64,000 nucleotides of DNA from Pseudomonas grimontii (GCF_007858185.1 NZ_VFES01000013.1:6-64005), one strand, 5' to 3'. Positions 44,360 through 53,965 are shown, counted from the first letter of the stretch. A program made the numbers and translations. Notes: generated from the letters alone by a model not told the origin.

Positions 44360-45459
44360 AAATTGCCAGTGTTCATATTTATACCCATGAGTTACCTGTC
44401 CTTGATGGGCCGTATACCATGGCCAATCAGGTCGTCTATTCATTGACGACCACGTTGGTCAAACTCGTAGCGGATAATGGACTGTTTGGGTGGGGAGAGA
44501 CATGCCCCGTTGGCCCGACCTACTCCGACTCACATTCGAGAGGTGCTGCGGCGGCCCTGACTGAAATGGCCAAGGGACTCGTCGGCACCGAAGTGCTACC
44601 TGTCCCTCTGCACCGGCGCATGGATGGATTACTCAAAGGTCATAATTACGCCAAAGCAGCGATCGATATCGCCTTGCATGACCTCTTGGGGAAGCATCTG
44701 GGACTTAGCGTTTCGGATCTTCTGGGCGGTGCCCTGGCAGATCGTCTCCCCTCCTATTCTGTTGTTGGGATCAGCGATCCCGACGAGTCGGCCCGCCTTG
44801 CAGTCGATAAGCGCGACCAAGGTTATCCCCGCCTGCAGATAAAGGTAGGTGGCAGGCCAATCGAGGAAGATATCGCGGCCGTTCAAAAGGTGTGGGAAGC
44901 AGTAGGCAGTTCGCGTATCAAGCTCGCCGTAGATGCCAATCGAGGCCTGAATACACGCGACGCCTTAAGACTTTGCCGCGAATGCGCAAACGTCCCTTTC
45001 ATCCTCGAGCAACCTTGTAACACCATCGAAGACTTCCAGAAAATTCGTTCGCAGATTAGCCATGCGATGTACATGGACGAGAGCTGCACCAGCATCAATA
45101 CCGCAATCACCGCGGCGGGAACCGGTCTAGTCGATGGTTTCGGAATGAAGGTCACCGCGCTGGGAGGCTTGCATCCGATGCGCGCGTTCCGTGACATCTG
45201 TGCAGCACGGAACTTACCCCATACCTGTGATGACGCATGGGGTGGAGATCTCATTGCGGCCGCCTGCACCCACATCGGCGCAACTGTCGCTCCTGAACTG
45301 CTGGAGGGTGTATGGATAGCAGCCCCCATGATTGACGGTCACTACGACGAGAAAAATGGAATACGCGTGGAAGGTGGTCACATCAAACGCCCACAAGGAG
45401 TCGGCTTGGGTGTCGTGCCTGAAGAGAGCATATTTGGCGAACCGGTGGCGTCCTTCTAA
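44356..45459 (+). CDS. hpbD: proline-betaine / 4-hydroxyproline-betaine 2-epimerase (enolase superfamily, HpbD-like)
   Basis: 367 residues. N-terminal capping domain and a modified TIM barrel. The two general acid/base lysines K163 (LQIKVGG) and K265 (GFGMKVTALGG), the Mg ligands D193, E218 and D241 (AVDANRG, LEQPC, MDES), and W320 (GVWIA), proposed to hold the ammonium by cation-pi contact, fall at the same numbers I recall for the characterised HpbD. Segments GWGETCPVGPTYSDSHSRG, GHNYAKAAIDIA and CDDAWGGDLIAAACTHIGAT also fit. It inverts C2 of trans-4-hydroxy-L-proline betaine or racemises proline betaine. Last gene of the Rieske-regulator-cupin-reductase series; four-base overlap with the gene before. 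Confidence 0.88.
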   Translation: MKIASVHIYTHELPVLDGPYTMANQVVYSLTTTLVKLVADNGLFGWGETCPVGPTYSDSHSRGAAAALTEMAKGLVGTEVLPVPLHRRMDGLLKGHNYAKAAIDIALHDLLGKHLGLSVSDLLGGALADRLPSYSVVGISDPDESARLAVDKRDQGYPRLQIKVGGRPIEEDIAAVQKVWEAVGSSRIKLAVDANRGLNTRDALRLCRECANVPFILEQPCNTIEDFQKIRSQISHAMYMDESCTSINTAITAAGTGLVDGFGMKVTALGGLHPMRAFRDICAARNLPHTCDDAWGGDLIAAACTHIGATVAPELLEGVWIAAPMIDGHYDEKNGIRVEGGHIKRPQGVGLGVVPEESIFGEPVASF

Positions 45460-45853
45460 ATCATCAGCCTGGCAACGCTTCACGGCACGTCCAGGCGTTT
45501 GGTGTGCCTAGCCAAGGCGTCAATTGAATTGATCGGCGCTACGCAATCATATTGATGTTGAGTCGTCCTTGGCCAGGCTATACGAGCTAGAACTTCAAGC
45601 ACCCAACCAAGACCTTGAGTTGCCGGAAGATCTCAGTCAGACGCCCCGAACCGGGCTGCGCCGAGTGCGCAAATTTCTCGACCCGCTATGGATCTGCGTG
45701 ATGTGCCGGCTGATCTCTTCGGCCATAGGACGCTGTTTCTCTGTCGCCGTGGCGATCTGGGTTTTCTAACGAACCTACCGCCTCACCATCGACGACATCT
45801 GGGCGTGATACCTGGAATCAAGGCCGGCATGAAACACGCCGGATTAGGATGAT
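45460..45853. other. gap with chemoreceptor relic
   Basis: About 390 bases between hpbD and the DMT gene. The only recognisable content is the decayed chemoreceptor tail at 45570-45800. Confidence 0.45.
45570..45800 (-). pseudogene. chemotaxis receptor C-terminal fragment
   Basis: Minus-strand text IATATEKQRPMAEEISRHITQIH parallels IATAAEEQHQVAEDINRHISQIH of the receptor at 26307. Stops and frame changes follow, and a trace of the usual LDGLVRKF-type end is seen. Shows decay of a duplicated receptor gene. Confidence 0.6.
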
Positions 45854-46735
45854 TTAGCGTCTTAGTGAATACAGCCCCCCCAACACCACCAGCAGCGCCC
45901 CCACCATCAAGGTGGTCTCCAGCGCCTCGCCGAACCACACCACACCCAGCACCGAAGCGAATACCAACAGGGAGTAGTTGAATGGCTGCAGGGTTACCGC
46001 CGCCGTGTATTTCAGGGCTTGCAGCAACAGCAGCTGCGCCATTACGCCGGTCATTGATAACACCAGCATCAACACCAGCTCCAGCGGCGTAGGTGTCACC
46101 CATTGCGGCAGGCCGATCGCAGTCGAAGCGACCGCCCCCCAAAAACCCATGTACAACATATTGGTGCCGAAGCTGTCGGTGCTACTGATCTTACGCGTGA
46201 GTATGTTGAAGCAGGCGAACATAAGGGCTGCCACCAGGGGAATCAACGAGGCGGGACTGAACACGCCCATGCCGGGTTTGAGAATGATTAGTGTGCCGAC
46301 AAAACCAATCACCGCCGCCATGCACTTGCGCAGGCTGAGCTGCTCACGCAGCGCCAGGGCAGCCATGGCCATGGTCAGCAGAGGAAAGATGGCGTAGATC
46401 GCATGGGTTTCGGCCAACCCCAAATAGCGTAGCGCCATGCCGAACACGAAAATTTCGAACACCCCCAACAGCGAGCGAGCCATCTGCATCCAGGGATGGG
46501 CGGTTTTCCGAGCATTGGCCATCCCACCCTTCATCCTCACAAAACACACCGCGAACATGAGGAACACCCAATAGCGCACCATCACCAGTTGCGCCACCGG
46601 CAAGTCCTTGACCAGAATCTTGGTGATCCCGTCCTGGGCCGCGAAGATGAACATCGACAGCAGGCAAAGCATGATGCCGATACGCGTTCCCCTCGCCCGT
46701 CCTGCTTCGCTTGTTGACTCGACCACTGTGCTCAT
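45854..46735 (-). CDS. EamA/DMT-family transporter
   Basis: 293 residues with about ten hydrophobic segments and two EamA halves (residues 17-150 and 165-290). Inner-membrane drug/metabolite superfamily; substrates range over amino acids and their derivatives. Starts 21 bases after the dipeptidase-like stop, so the two form an operon. Exporter of an amino-acid-like product or importer of a substrate: direction and cargo cannot be read from sequence. Confidence 0.85.
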   Translation of the reverse strand: MSTVVESTSEAGRARGTRIGIMLCLLSMFIFAAQDGITKILVKDLPVAQLVMVRYWVFLMFAVCFVRMKGGMANARKTAHPWMQMARSLLGVFEIFVFGMALRYLGLAETHAIYAIFPLLTMAMAALALREQLSLRKCMAAVIGFVGTLIILKPGMGVFSPASLIPLVAALMFACFNILTRKISSTDSFGTNMLYMGFWGAVASTAIGLPQWVTPTPLELVLMLVLSMTGVMAQLLLLQALKYTAAVTLQPFNYSLLVFASVLGVVWFGEALETTLMVGALLVVLGGLYSLRR

Positions 46736-46756
46736 GATGGCAATCCCCGGCCGGAA

Positions 46757-47734
46757 TCATTCACCCCACACCTCCTCGAACACCCGCACCCAGTTTGCCC
46801 CCATGATCTTGCGCACCACCCGCTCGGGATGACCGCGTCTGAGCAGGGTCTCGGTGAGGTTAGGAAACTCGCCGACGGTACGGATGCCTAGCGGATTGAT
46901 GATCTTGCCAAAGCGTGTCAGACGTCGTGCGTAGCCCTTGTCGTGGGTCAGATATTCAAAGAAGTCCTGGCCATGCCCTTGAGTGAAGTCGGTGCCAATA
47001 CCAATGGCATCTTCACCGACGATGTTCATGGTGTATTCGATGGCCTCAGCAAAATCATCAATAGTCGCGTCCACGCCCTTGGCCAAGAACGGGGTAAACA
47101 TGGTCACGCCAACGAAGCCGCCGTGGTCGGCGATGAACTTCAATTCAGCGTCGGTCTTGTTACGCGGATGTTCTTTGAGTCCCATGGGCAAGCAGTGCGA
47201 ATAGGTCACCGGTTTGCTCGAAGCCAGGATGACCTCCTCACTGGTACGCGAACCGACGTGGGACAAATCACACATGATGCCAACGCGGTTCATCTCAGCA
47301 ACGATCTCCTGGCCGAAACCCGACAGCCCGCCATCACGCTCGTAGCTACCCGTCCCCACCAGATTCTGAGTGTTGTAGCACAACTGCACGATCCCCACGC
47401 CCAACTGCTTGAAGATCTCCACATAGGCGGTCTGGTCCTCGAACGCGTGGGCGTTCTGAAAGCCAAGAAGAATACCGGTCTTGCCGAGCTCCTTAGCCTT
47501 GCGTATATCCGCGGTGGTACGCACCTGCATCACCAGATCACTGTTCTCGCGGATCAGTTTCTGGCTGGCCGCGATGGTATCCATCGTCTTTTGGAAGCCT
47601 TCCCACACCGAAACCGTACAATTAGCGGTGGTCAAGCCGCCTTTGCGCATGTCCTCAAACAGCTCACGGTTCCATTTGGCGATGACCAGACCATCAATCA
47701 CGATACTGTCGTCATGTACTTCGCGCGCATTCAT
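46757..47734 (-). CDS. membrane-dipeptidase-family (renal dipeptidase-like) protein, PA5396 type
   Basis: 325 residues, peptidase family M19 barrel. Family text: NCTVSVWEGFQKTMDTIAASQKL, LLGFQNAHAFEDQ, MCDLSHVGSRTSEEVILAS, YSHC, AIGIGTDFTQGHGQDFFEYL. The canonical first metal motif DGHND (HxD) is replaced by DGLVIAKW, so one zinc pair is altered and peptidase activity is doubtful. A very similar gene (PA5396) sits in the P. aeruginosa glycine-betaine/dimethylglycine locus, so the family seems tied to methylated-amine catabolism. Ribosome site GGGAGA 8 bases before ATG. Confidence 0.82.
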   Translation of the reverse strand: MNAREVHDDSIVIDGLVIAKWNRELFEDMRKGGLTTANCTVSVWEGFQKTMDTIAASQKLIRENSDLVMQVRTTADIRKAKELGKTGILLGFQNAHAFEDQTAYVEIFKQLGVGIVQLCYNTQNLVGTGSYERDGGLSGFGQEIVAEMNRVGIMCDLSHVGSRTSEEVILASSKPVTYSHCLPMGLKEHPRNKTDAELKFIADHGGFVGVTMFTPFLAKGVDATIDDFAEAIEYTMNIVGEDAIGIGTDFTQGHGQDFFEYLTHDKGYARRLTRFGKIINPLGIRTVGEFPNLTETLLRRGHPERVVRKIMGANWVRVFEEVWGE

Positions 47735-47792
47735 GCCGCGTCTCCCTTTTCAATAGATGCGTGAGCCAGTCCCGCGCATCGTCGCTCAAGCA

Positions 47793-49136
47793 TCAACCCG
47801 GGTGGCGAATACCTTTTAAACCACGCGCTGGTTCCACACCTGGCCCATCGTGCAGAGAAATTCGCGAGGTCTCTGGCAAGCCCAGACCTCCCGCCAGTGC
47901 CAGCAAGGCGATCACCACCAGGTAGAAGGCTGGCGCCAGGCTGCTGCCAGTCTGGTTAATCAGCCATGTTGCAACCAGCGGCGCGGTACCGCCAAACAGC
48001 GTGTAGGCAATGTTGTAGGTGATCGCCGATGCGGTGTAACGGGTGCGGGTGGGGAAAACTTCGGAGAGCAGCGCGGCCGTAACCACGCCCGGCAGCACAG
48101 CGCCCACCGCGAGCAACAAGACTCCAAATATCGCCGCTGGCACTTGACCGGCGCTAGCCAGCCAGTAGGCCGGAAAAACGGTCAGGATCACCCACGAACA
48201 AGTCGTGGCGACTGTCCTGCGCCGGCCGAATCGGTCCGAGAAAGCCCCTGCCGCCGGGCAGACACCGGCTGCGAACAGCAACGCCACCGTCGAGACCATC
48301 AGTGACTGCCCACGGCTAAGATGCCCAACCACCTGCAGGTAGGTGGCGAAGTACGTGGTGAACATATAGAAGGACAGTGCAGTCAACGAAATGAAGGCGC
48401 CAAGCCGCAGGATAGAGCCCCTCTGCTGCTGCAAAGTTTCGCGAAGCGGGGAATGGGCATGGGTTTTATCTTCGGCCATGGAATGCCGGAAAGCCGGGGT
48501 TTCCTCCATCTTCCAACGCAGGTAGAGGCCCACTAACCCGAGCGGTGCAGCCACCAGAAACGGCACCCGCCAGCCCCACGCGCCCATTGCTTCGGCCGAC
48601 AGGCTCGCTTCCAGCAGATAAGCCATGATTGCTGCACACGCGAAGGCCGAGAAAGTCGAGACGGGAATGAAGCTGCCATACCAGGCACGTTTGTGATTCG
48701 GCGCATGTTCCATCAGGTAGGCGCAGGCACCGGCGTACTCGCCACCAGCGGAAAATCCTTGGACACAGCGGGTAAGCGTCAGCAGTACGGGCGCCATCAG
48801 CCCTATACTCGCGTACGTCGGCAGTAGTCCGATCACCGTAGTGGCACCAGCCATCATCAGCACCGTGACCGACAACACGCGTTTGCGTCCCAAGCGATCA
48901 CCGAGCGTGCCGAATACGATGCCACCCAGTGGCCGCAAGGCGAAGGCAACCGCGAAGATGGCAAAGGTTTGGAGCAAGGCGGCGCTGGGGTCAGCACTGG
49001 AAAAGAATTGTTTGGCGATGGTGGTGGCGAGAAATCCGTAAACCGCGAAATCGAACCACTCTACAAAGTTACCCACTGCGGCTGCCGCGATGACCTTACG
49101 CAGTGTGGCCGGTGAAACATGGCCTGTTTCGCTCAT
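47793..49136 (-). CDS. MFS transporter, metabolite:H+ symporter (ProP/KgtP-like) family
   Basis: 447 residues from ATG 49136 (AGGAGAG 8 bases upstream; the longer frame has no ribosome site). Twelve membrane segments; the signature opening AAVGNFVEWFDFAVYGFLAT and the loop GTLGDRLGRKRVLSVTVLMM define the MHS group, which imports proline, betaine, oxoglutarate, citrate and similar acids with protons. Upstream of the dipeptidase-like and DMT genes on the same strand, 58 bases away. Cargo unknown; a betaine or amino acid is likely in this setting. Confidence 0.87.
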   Translation of the reverse strand: MSETGHVSPATLRKVIAAAAVGNFVEWFDFAVYGFLATTIAKQFFSSADPSAALLQTFAIFAVAFALRPLGGIVFGTLGDRLGRKRVLSVTVLMMAGATTVIGLLPTYASIGLMAPVLLTLTRCVQGFSAGGEYAGACAYLMEHAPNHKRAWYGSFIPVSTFSAFACAAIMAYLLEASLSAEAMGAWGWRVPFLVAAPLGLVGLYLRWKMEETPAFRHSMAEDKTHAHSPLRETLQQQRGSILRLGAFISLTALSFYMFTTYFATYLQVVGHLSRGQSLMVSTVALLFAAGVCPAAGAFSDRFGRRRTVATTCSWVILTVFPAYWLASAGQVPAAIFGVLLLAVGAVLPGVVTAALLSEVFPTRTRYTASAITYNIAYTLFGGTAPLVATWLINQTGSSLAPAFYLVVIALLALAGGLGLPETSRISLHDGPGVEPARGLKGIRHPG

Positions 49137-49391
49137 TGTGGTGCTCTCCTGGATTATTCTAATTAAATAAGATGGGCAGCCAATAATTCGGAACAAACTA
49201 GGTGCAGAATTCTTGTTGTGGTGGTACTTGTTGCGCTACTGCAGTCAGCCATTGTCGACCGGCAAGGCGAGCGCTTGTGGTGATAAACTTGGTGCCATCA
49301 TATGCAGACTGCCCCCGGGGCGACCAGACTTCCTGATCACCTAGGTAATCGGCGTTATTGCATTCATCAATTTGCGAGAGAAGCTGTCGTT

Positions 49392-49955
49392 ATGCGTGAA
49401 GAAGATTGTCTGAATCCCGAATATCTTCTTCATCATTTACCGGTCGCTGTGATCATTGCCCGCAATCGGGTGATCCTGAACTGCAATGCCTTGGCGCGGA
49501 CAATGTTTCGCGCCAGTGATGTACAAATCATTGGGGCCTCGTTCGCGATGCTGTACCCCAAACAGAAAGACTTCGAAACCGCGGCGGAACATTTCGGCCC
49601 CCTGCTTTCGCGACATGCCGACTTTCATGATGACCGTTTAATGCGCCGTCTGGACGGCACGCATTTCTGGGTGACCGTTCGGGGTTACGGCTTCAACGAA
49701 AGTAATCCGTATGAATTGGCTGCTTGGGTATTCACTGAAGTGGATACCCGGAAACAAGAGGAACTGAAGGAGAAAGTGATCCTCACCTCTCGAGAACGCG
49801 AAGTGGCTGCGCTGCTGGTAGACGGACTGACCAGCAAGGAAGCTGCGAAAAGCCTGGGCATCAGTCCCAGAACCGTAGACATCCATCGCGGCAGCCTGCT
49901 TCGCAAATACGCGGTAAATTCCACACCGGATCTGATTCGACAGATCGTCAACTAG
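49392..49955 (+). CDS. PAS-LuxR transcriptional regulator
   Basis: 187 residues from ATG 49392 (GAGAAG upstream); the frame extends to ATG 49302, giving 217 residues. A PAS-like sensor occupies residues 10-120 (LLHHLPVAVIIARNRVILNCN, then FHDDRLMRRLDGTHFWVTV) and a LuxR helix-turn-helix the last 60 (LTSREREVAALLVDGLTSKEAA, SLGISPRTVDIHRGSLLRKY). Divergent from the MFS gene at 49136, which it probably regulates together with the two genes behind it. Confidence 0.85.
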   Translation: MREEDCLNPEYLLHHLPVAVIIARNRVILNCNALARTMFRASDVQIIGASFAMLYPKQKDFETAAEHFGPLLSRHADFHDDRLMRRLDGTHFWVTVRGYGFNESNPYELAAWVFTEVDTRKQEELKEKVILTSREREVAALLVDGLTSKEAAKSLGISPRTVDIHRGSLLRKYAVNSTPDLIRQIVN

Positions 49956-50238
49956 CCTGCGCCGGGTTGAGTACACCGGCCGGGAAAATCTCCGACGCCA
50001 GTTGTGCCAGACACAACGCGGTCAGCGGGGTTTGTTCCGCTGACTTGACCACGGTATTACCGGCGGGCAGGGCCGGGGCGATTTTCCAGGCAACCATCAT
50101 CAGAGGGTAGTTCCACGGCGCGATGGAGGCGATCACGCACACCGGAGCGCGGCCCAGGGCACCCGCTGCTTCAGCAGAGTACTCCCTCTCGCCAACGCAG
50201 GTGTCGGGATATCCCTGGTCCGCAGTGAAGCTCAACAA
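49948..50238 (-). pseudogene. aldehyde dehydrogenase fragment
   Basis: About 55 residues (SIAPWNYPLMMVAWKIAPAL, PAGNTVVKSAEQTPLTALCLA) from the NAD-binding part of an aldehyde dehydrogenase. One residue is missing from the usual VVLKPAEQTP; the N-terminus and the whole catalytic half are absent. Confidence 0.75.
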
Positions 50239-50277
50239 GTCTCTCGCACCGCGCCTGCGTTCGATGTTCGATGTTCG

Positions 50278-50562
50278 ATGTTCGGCATGAAACAGAATCA
50301 GGCGCTGCCGGTGGAGCTATCCTGTGACAACCTGTCTTTACTGCGCGACCTGACGTTGTGTAGCGACAACATCCTGTTCACCTGGAGCTCTTGGCTCGAT
50401 CACGACGACCGCAATGGCGGCCTAGTAAACTTGGGCTCCCTGTTACATCCCGAACTTTCGCCATCGGATATGTGTATCGAGTGCGCCATCGTGCAACTGG
50501 CGGGACGTACCCTATCGCCACCCGCGCAGCGGCTAGTGGACCTGATCCTTGCACAGGCCTGA
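50278..50562 (+). pseudogene. LysR regulator, C-terminal fragment
   Basis: 94-residue frame; the text SCDNLSLLRDLTLCSDNILFTW and IVQLAGRTLSPPAQRLVDLI is the end of a LysR effector domain. The DNA-binding half is missing and no ribosome site precedes the ATG. Confidence 0.55.
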
Positions 50563-50588
50563 CTCGCCGAAAAGACCTCACAACGTCG

Positions 50589-51497
50589 CTAGCCTGCCTT
50601 TCGTAACGCTGCGATATCTCGTTTAGGCGCAACTCCAAACAGTCGACTGTATTCGCGGCTGAACTGGGAGGGGCTTTCATAGCCAACCTTGAAAGCCGCA
50701 CTGGATACGTCCTGGTGTTCATTGAGCATCAATCGTCTTGCCTCATTCAGTCGAAGCCATTTTTGATACTGCAAGGGGCTCATTGCGGTGAGTTGGCGGA
50801 AGTGGTGGTGGAAGGTTGGCGTACTCATCTGGACACGGGCCGCTAGCTCATCGACTCGAAGCGCCGAGGTGTAATTCAACTTCAACCAATCGATGGCTTT
50901 GGCGATCCGATAACCTTGACCATCGACAGAAGTTATCTGTCGAAGCCGGCCCGCCTGATCACTTTTCAAGAGACGGTAGTGAATTTCACGCTGGATCAAA
51001 GGGGCGAGAACAGGAATAGCTTCCGGCTCATCGAGCAGCGCCAACAAGCGCTCGAACGGCGCCAGCATGGCTGCGGTCACTGAACCGATGCCTACCCCTT
51101 TCGCGGCCGAGCGTTCACGGGTGGGCGGCAGGTCACTCTGCGCTATCAGCTCTGCCAGCATGCGCAAATCGAGCTTGAACGTCAGGCCCAGGCACGGTTG
51201 CTCCGGGCTCGCCTTGAGCACCTCCGAGTTGGCCGGCAAATCCAGTGAGGTGACCAGAAAACGCGAGGTGTCATACGGATAACCCTCACCGCCTACCCAC
51301 AGCTGTTTCTCGCCTTGGGCGACAAGAATGATGCTCGGTTCGACCATGCAAACAACAGGCGGCGACGGGTGTTCGCGCCTAAAGAAGCCGAGACCCGCAA
51401 TCGAGGTTGCGTAGTCACCGGGTTTCAAGACCCGCGAGCCAATGACCTGGACGAGCGCCTCTTGGGGCGATGTGGGGGTTTCGTGTGGGGGCATCAT
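50589..51497 (-). CDS. AraC-family regulator (AraC_N / YqhC-like)
   Basis: 302 residues. N-terminal AraC-type cupin domain (20-180; SIAGLGFFRREHPSPPVVCM, YDTSRFLVTSLDLPA) and C-terminal double helix-turn-helix (LRVDELAARVQMSTPTFHHHFR, AAFKVGYESPSQFSREYSRLFG). This type is usually divergent from the alcohol dehydrogenase/aldo-keto reductase genes it controls; here the divergent partner at 51660 is truncated, leaving the regulator without its obvious target. A relic of a second copy's first 20 codons is at 57228-57287. Confidence 0.88.
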   Translation of the reverse strand: MMPPHETPTSPQEALVQVIGSRVLKPGDYATSIAGLGFFRREHPSPPVVCMVEPSIILVAQGEKQLWVGGEGYPYDTSRFLVTSLDLPANSEVLKASPEQPCLGLTFKLDLRMLAELIAQSDLPPTRERSAAKGVGIGSVTAAMLAPFERLLALLDEPEAIPVLAPLIQREIHYRLLKSDQAGRLRQITSVDGQGYRIAKAIDWLKLNYTSALRVDELAARVQMSTPTFHHHFRQLTAMSPLQYQKWLRLNEARRLMLNEHQDVSSAAFKVGYESPSQFSREYSRLFGVAPKRDIAALRKAG

Positions 51498-51659
51498 GTT
51501 CGTCTCGTACCTCTTCGCTGAACTCTAACTCGCCCGCGCGCAACCGTCCTGCAAAAGAACGCAGACTCATAGAATCAGGCAAGTAATCCAGCGCAATGCA
51601 CTGTTTGCAGTCAGGGCAGAGCGGGAAAATGTTCATCCGACACACCATCGAGGACTCTC

Positions 51660-51964
51660 CCATGCTTGTACAAGCCTATGGTGCTCATGCGGGCGACAAA
51701 CCCCTTGAGCCTTTGCAGATCAGTCGCCGTTCCCCCGCCACCCATGACGTTCAGATCGACATCGCCTTCTGCGGTATCTGCCATTCGGACTTGCATCAGG
51801 TGCGTGCCGAATGGGCAGGCACGCAGTTCCCCTGCGTACCGGGACACGAAATTGTCGGCCGCGTATCGGCGGTCGGCGCCCATGTAGCGGAATTCAAAGT
51901 CGGAGATCTGGTCGGTGTCGGCCGCCGGCCGTATAGACGCCGACGGTTGGATCGTAGGTCGTAA
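51660..51964 (+). pseudogene. zinc alcohol dehydrogenase, truncated N-terminal copy
   Basis: Encodes the first 85 or so residues of the enzyme that is intact at 57456-58505 (CGICHSDLHQVRAEW, FPCVPGHEIVGRVSAVGAHV), then diverges at about 51921 and stops at 51964. The bases 51689-51921 match 57483-57715 with one difference in 233, while upstream DNA is clearly more diverged. A product of partial duplication or gene conversion. Confidence 0.85.
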
Positions 51965-52457
51965 AGCATAGAACCCATGACGAAGGGGTGGCCGAAAGAG
52001 ATCAAAATTGCCTCCAAGGTCAAACGAGCGACCGTTCATGGAAGCAGGGGTGAACGCAGCATTTCATTAGCGATCGACTCCAACGGCAAGCTTCACTATG
52101 GCCGAGACAATGTTAGTGCGAAGCATGCTGTGGCGTTCTGACCTATCCCGGTATCGTCTGAATTCGATACGTGTTTGAAGAAGCTCCGTCTGCTTAATTC
52201 TAATAGACGCCTGCTTCTTGCGATTGTAAAACAGAAAGGCGGCGTTTCCATTTTCGTGTTAATCATACTGAACGATGCGGCACTAAAAACTCTACAAATG
52301 CCGTTATGATTGAAGCACGACTTACACTGCCCTCGCAGCAGTAGAGTTGGCTTCCCAGGCATGTCTAAATAGAGTCATATAGTTAATATAGGTGTGCACC
52401 TCCATCTGTGTGGTCGCGTAAAATATCTTGAAGCATTAATCTTAACCCCAGGAAAAT
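51965..52457. other. intergenic with a small unassigned frame
   Basis: About 490 bases. A 54-codon plus frame at 51977-52141 (MTKGWPKEIKIASKV ... RSISLAIDSNGKLHYGRDN) weakly recalls the middle of RibD/DHFR-like reductases and may be a relic. The rest is AT-rich, with no recognised feature. Confidence 0.3.
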
Positions 52458-52853
52458 ATGAACATTAAAGTCTTGCTCACCTACATCCTAATCGCATGTA
52501 CTACAGGATGCGTATCAAAAGCATCGCCGTTAATGGGTAACGAATCAATTGTGCATATTGAGGCGCAAATCGGCGATGAAATGATCGCTAGGCGTCTGGA
52601 TATGAAGCCCTCAAACAACCTGCAGCATTTCCTCTTCACAGGGGCAGAGCACACTATGGAGCTGGGCATAGTGAAGACGGGATACCAGAATAGCCATCGT
52701 CGATGTATTGCTATAGTGAAGTATGCTCATTTCGAGCCGAGCGCTCGTTATACGTTAACTCAAACCAGCATCATCGGGGGCGGAGTTTCTGTCTCTCTAA
52801 TTGATGAAAATGGGAAAGTATTGGTGCGGGAAGATAAAGTCCCGTGCTTGTAA
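52458..52853 (+). CDS. small predicted lipoprotein, function unknown
   Basis: 131 residues. A hydrophobic start with a possible lipobox (MNIKVLLTYILIACTTGC, Cys18), followed by a mostly beta-type periplasmic domain. Ribosome site CCAGGAAAAT before ATG. No family recognised. Surrounded by relics; base composition is more AT-rich than the catabolic clusters, consistent with recent arrival. Confidence 0.55.
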   Translation: MNIKVLLTYILIACTTGCVSKASPLMGNESIVHIEAQIGDEMIARRLDMKPSNNLQHFLFTGAEHTMELGIVKTGYQNSHRRCIAIVKYAHFEPSARYTLTQTSIIGGGVSVSLIDENGKVLVREDKVPCL

Positions 52854-52879
52854 CGGAATACTTAATGCGTTTCTCTCTA

Positions 52880-53080
52880 TTCATCAGACAAGTTCGGCTG
52901 GCTTCGATTCTGCTGCCTGTTGATCATGTAATCTCAGCAGCTTGGACGTTTATGAAGTATGCCGAGGCAGACTACTTGCCGATCGATAATAATGCCGCTG
53001 ATCGGTCCATTCGGCCCCTCGTGATCGGAAGAAATAACTCGCAGTTCAGTGACACGCTCAAAGGCGCGATGGTCAGAGCT
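52880..53080 (+). pseudogene. IS66 transposase TnpC, C-terminal fragment
   Basis: LPIDNNAADRSIRPLVIGRNNSQFSDTLKGA is the conserved stretch near the end of IS66 DDE transposases (usually EIDNNxxERAIRP...GRKNWLFA). Read here in two pieces: LPIDNNAADRSIRPLVIG and RNNSQFSDTLKGA. Frame breaks follow. The rest of the element is absent here. Confidence 0.65.
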
Positions 53081-53239
53081 AAACTTCGGCAACGCAGGCC
53101 CCGCCGAACAACGCGTCATTGCTGTAGTGGACGTTATTGAATGTGAGGGGCTGACGCAAGGCCAACTTGTCGCTACGTGCCGTCCTACAGCTTTGCTTTC
53201 AGCCGGCCTCAATGCCTTCTTGGATAGTCGCGCGGCCAT

Positions 53240-53541
53240 CGGAAGTGGCCACCAGTAGGTTCGAGTGGACGTTGTCTAGCCCCCCTACACACAGCAATTT
53301 TTTCTGCCCCACAGGCGGGAGACCGTCAAGCTGACGTCAAAAATGCCGTGGCCGCCACGAATACCGAACTCCCCTGTGGGTGTTGGCTTTTTTTGGTGGT
53401 ATTTCCGGGTGATTCCGGTGGTCTTACTGTGGGATTTCACGCCGTCCAGGTTTACAGGCGTGTTGTTGAAGGTCACGGCGCCGTCGCTGTAAAGTCCGGA
53501 GAAACTGACTGCGTGCATAGGTAGCGAAGGGTTCCACACAC
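53240..53541. other. unassigned degenerate region
   Basis: About 300 bases with a minus-strand frame of 84 codons that matches no family I know. Probably debris between relics. Confidence 0.3.
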
Positions 53542-53745
53542 CTAGTCTTTGTAGAGACCTGCCGCCATTGCTCGTTGCACTGCGAGGTCAACTATCAAAT
53601 CAATCACAGGCGTATCGAAACCAATCCGCTGTGCTAGAGGCTGGGCCGGCTTCTGCATGGTGTCGTCCACGTTTGACCGACCGAGCTCAAAGCCCTGCAG
53701 AATATTTTGCCTATGCGTTGAAACTGCGAAGCGACGCGCGTGCCT
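53542..53745 (-). pseudogene. ketopantoate-reductase-like protein, C-terminal fragment
   Basis: Minus-strand text HRQNILQGFELGRSNVDDTM, then AQRIGFDTPVIDLIVDLAVQRAMAAGLY, read as two pieces, resembles the C-terminal helical domain of 2-dehydropantoate 2-reductase-like proteins (HxxSxLQDxERGR...PTPxxDxL). The Rossmann half is missing. Confidence 0.45.
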
Positions 53746-53965
53746 CATCAACTTCGCCCAGGGCGCAACCGGACGCACGCGTAATCGAAGCGGCTCCATG
53801 AGCCAGCGCGTCAGCCGTTTCAGCAAAGCCCAGCCCCATACATGCCATGCAGATTTTGGACTGCTACGGACCGACAGGTTTAGAGACGGGCGCGGGTTGT
53901 GCGTCGTCGCTGGCTTGGTTGCCATGAGTCGACTGTCACTACTGCCAGGGCTTTTCGGAATAGAG

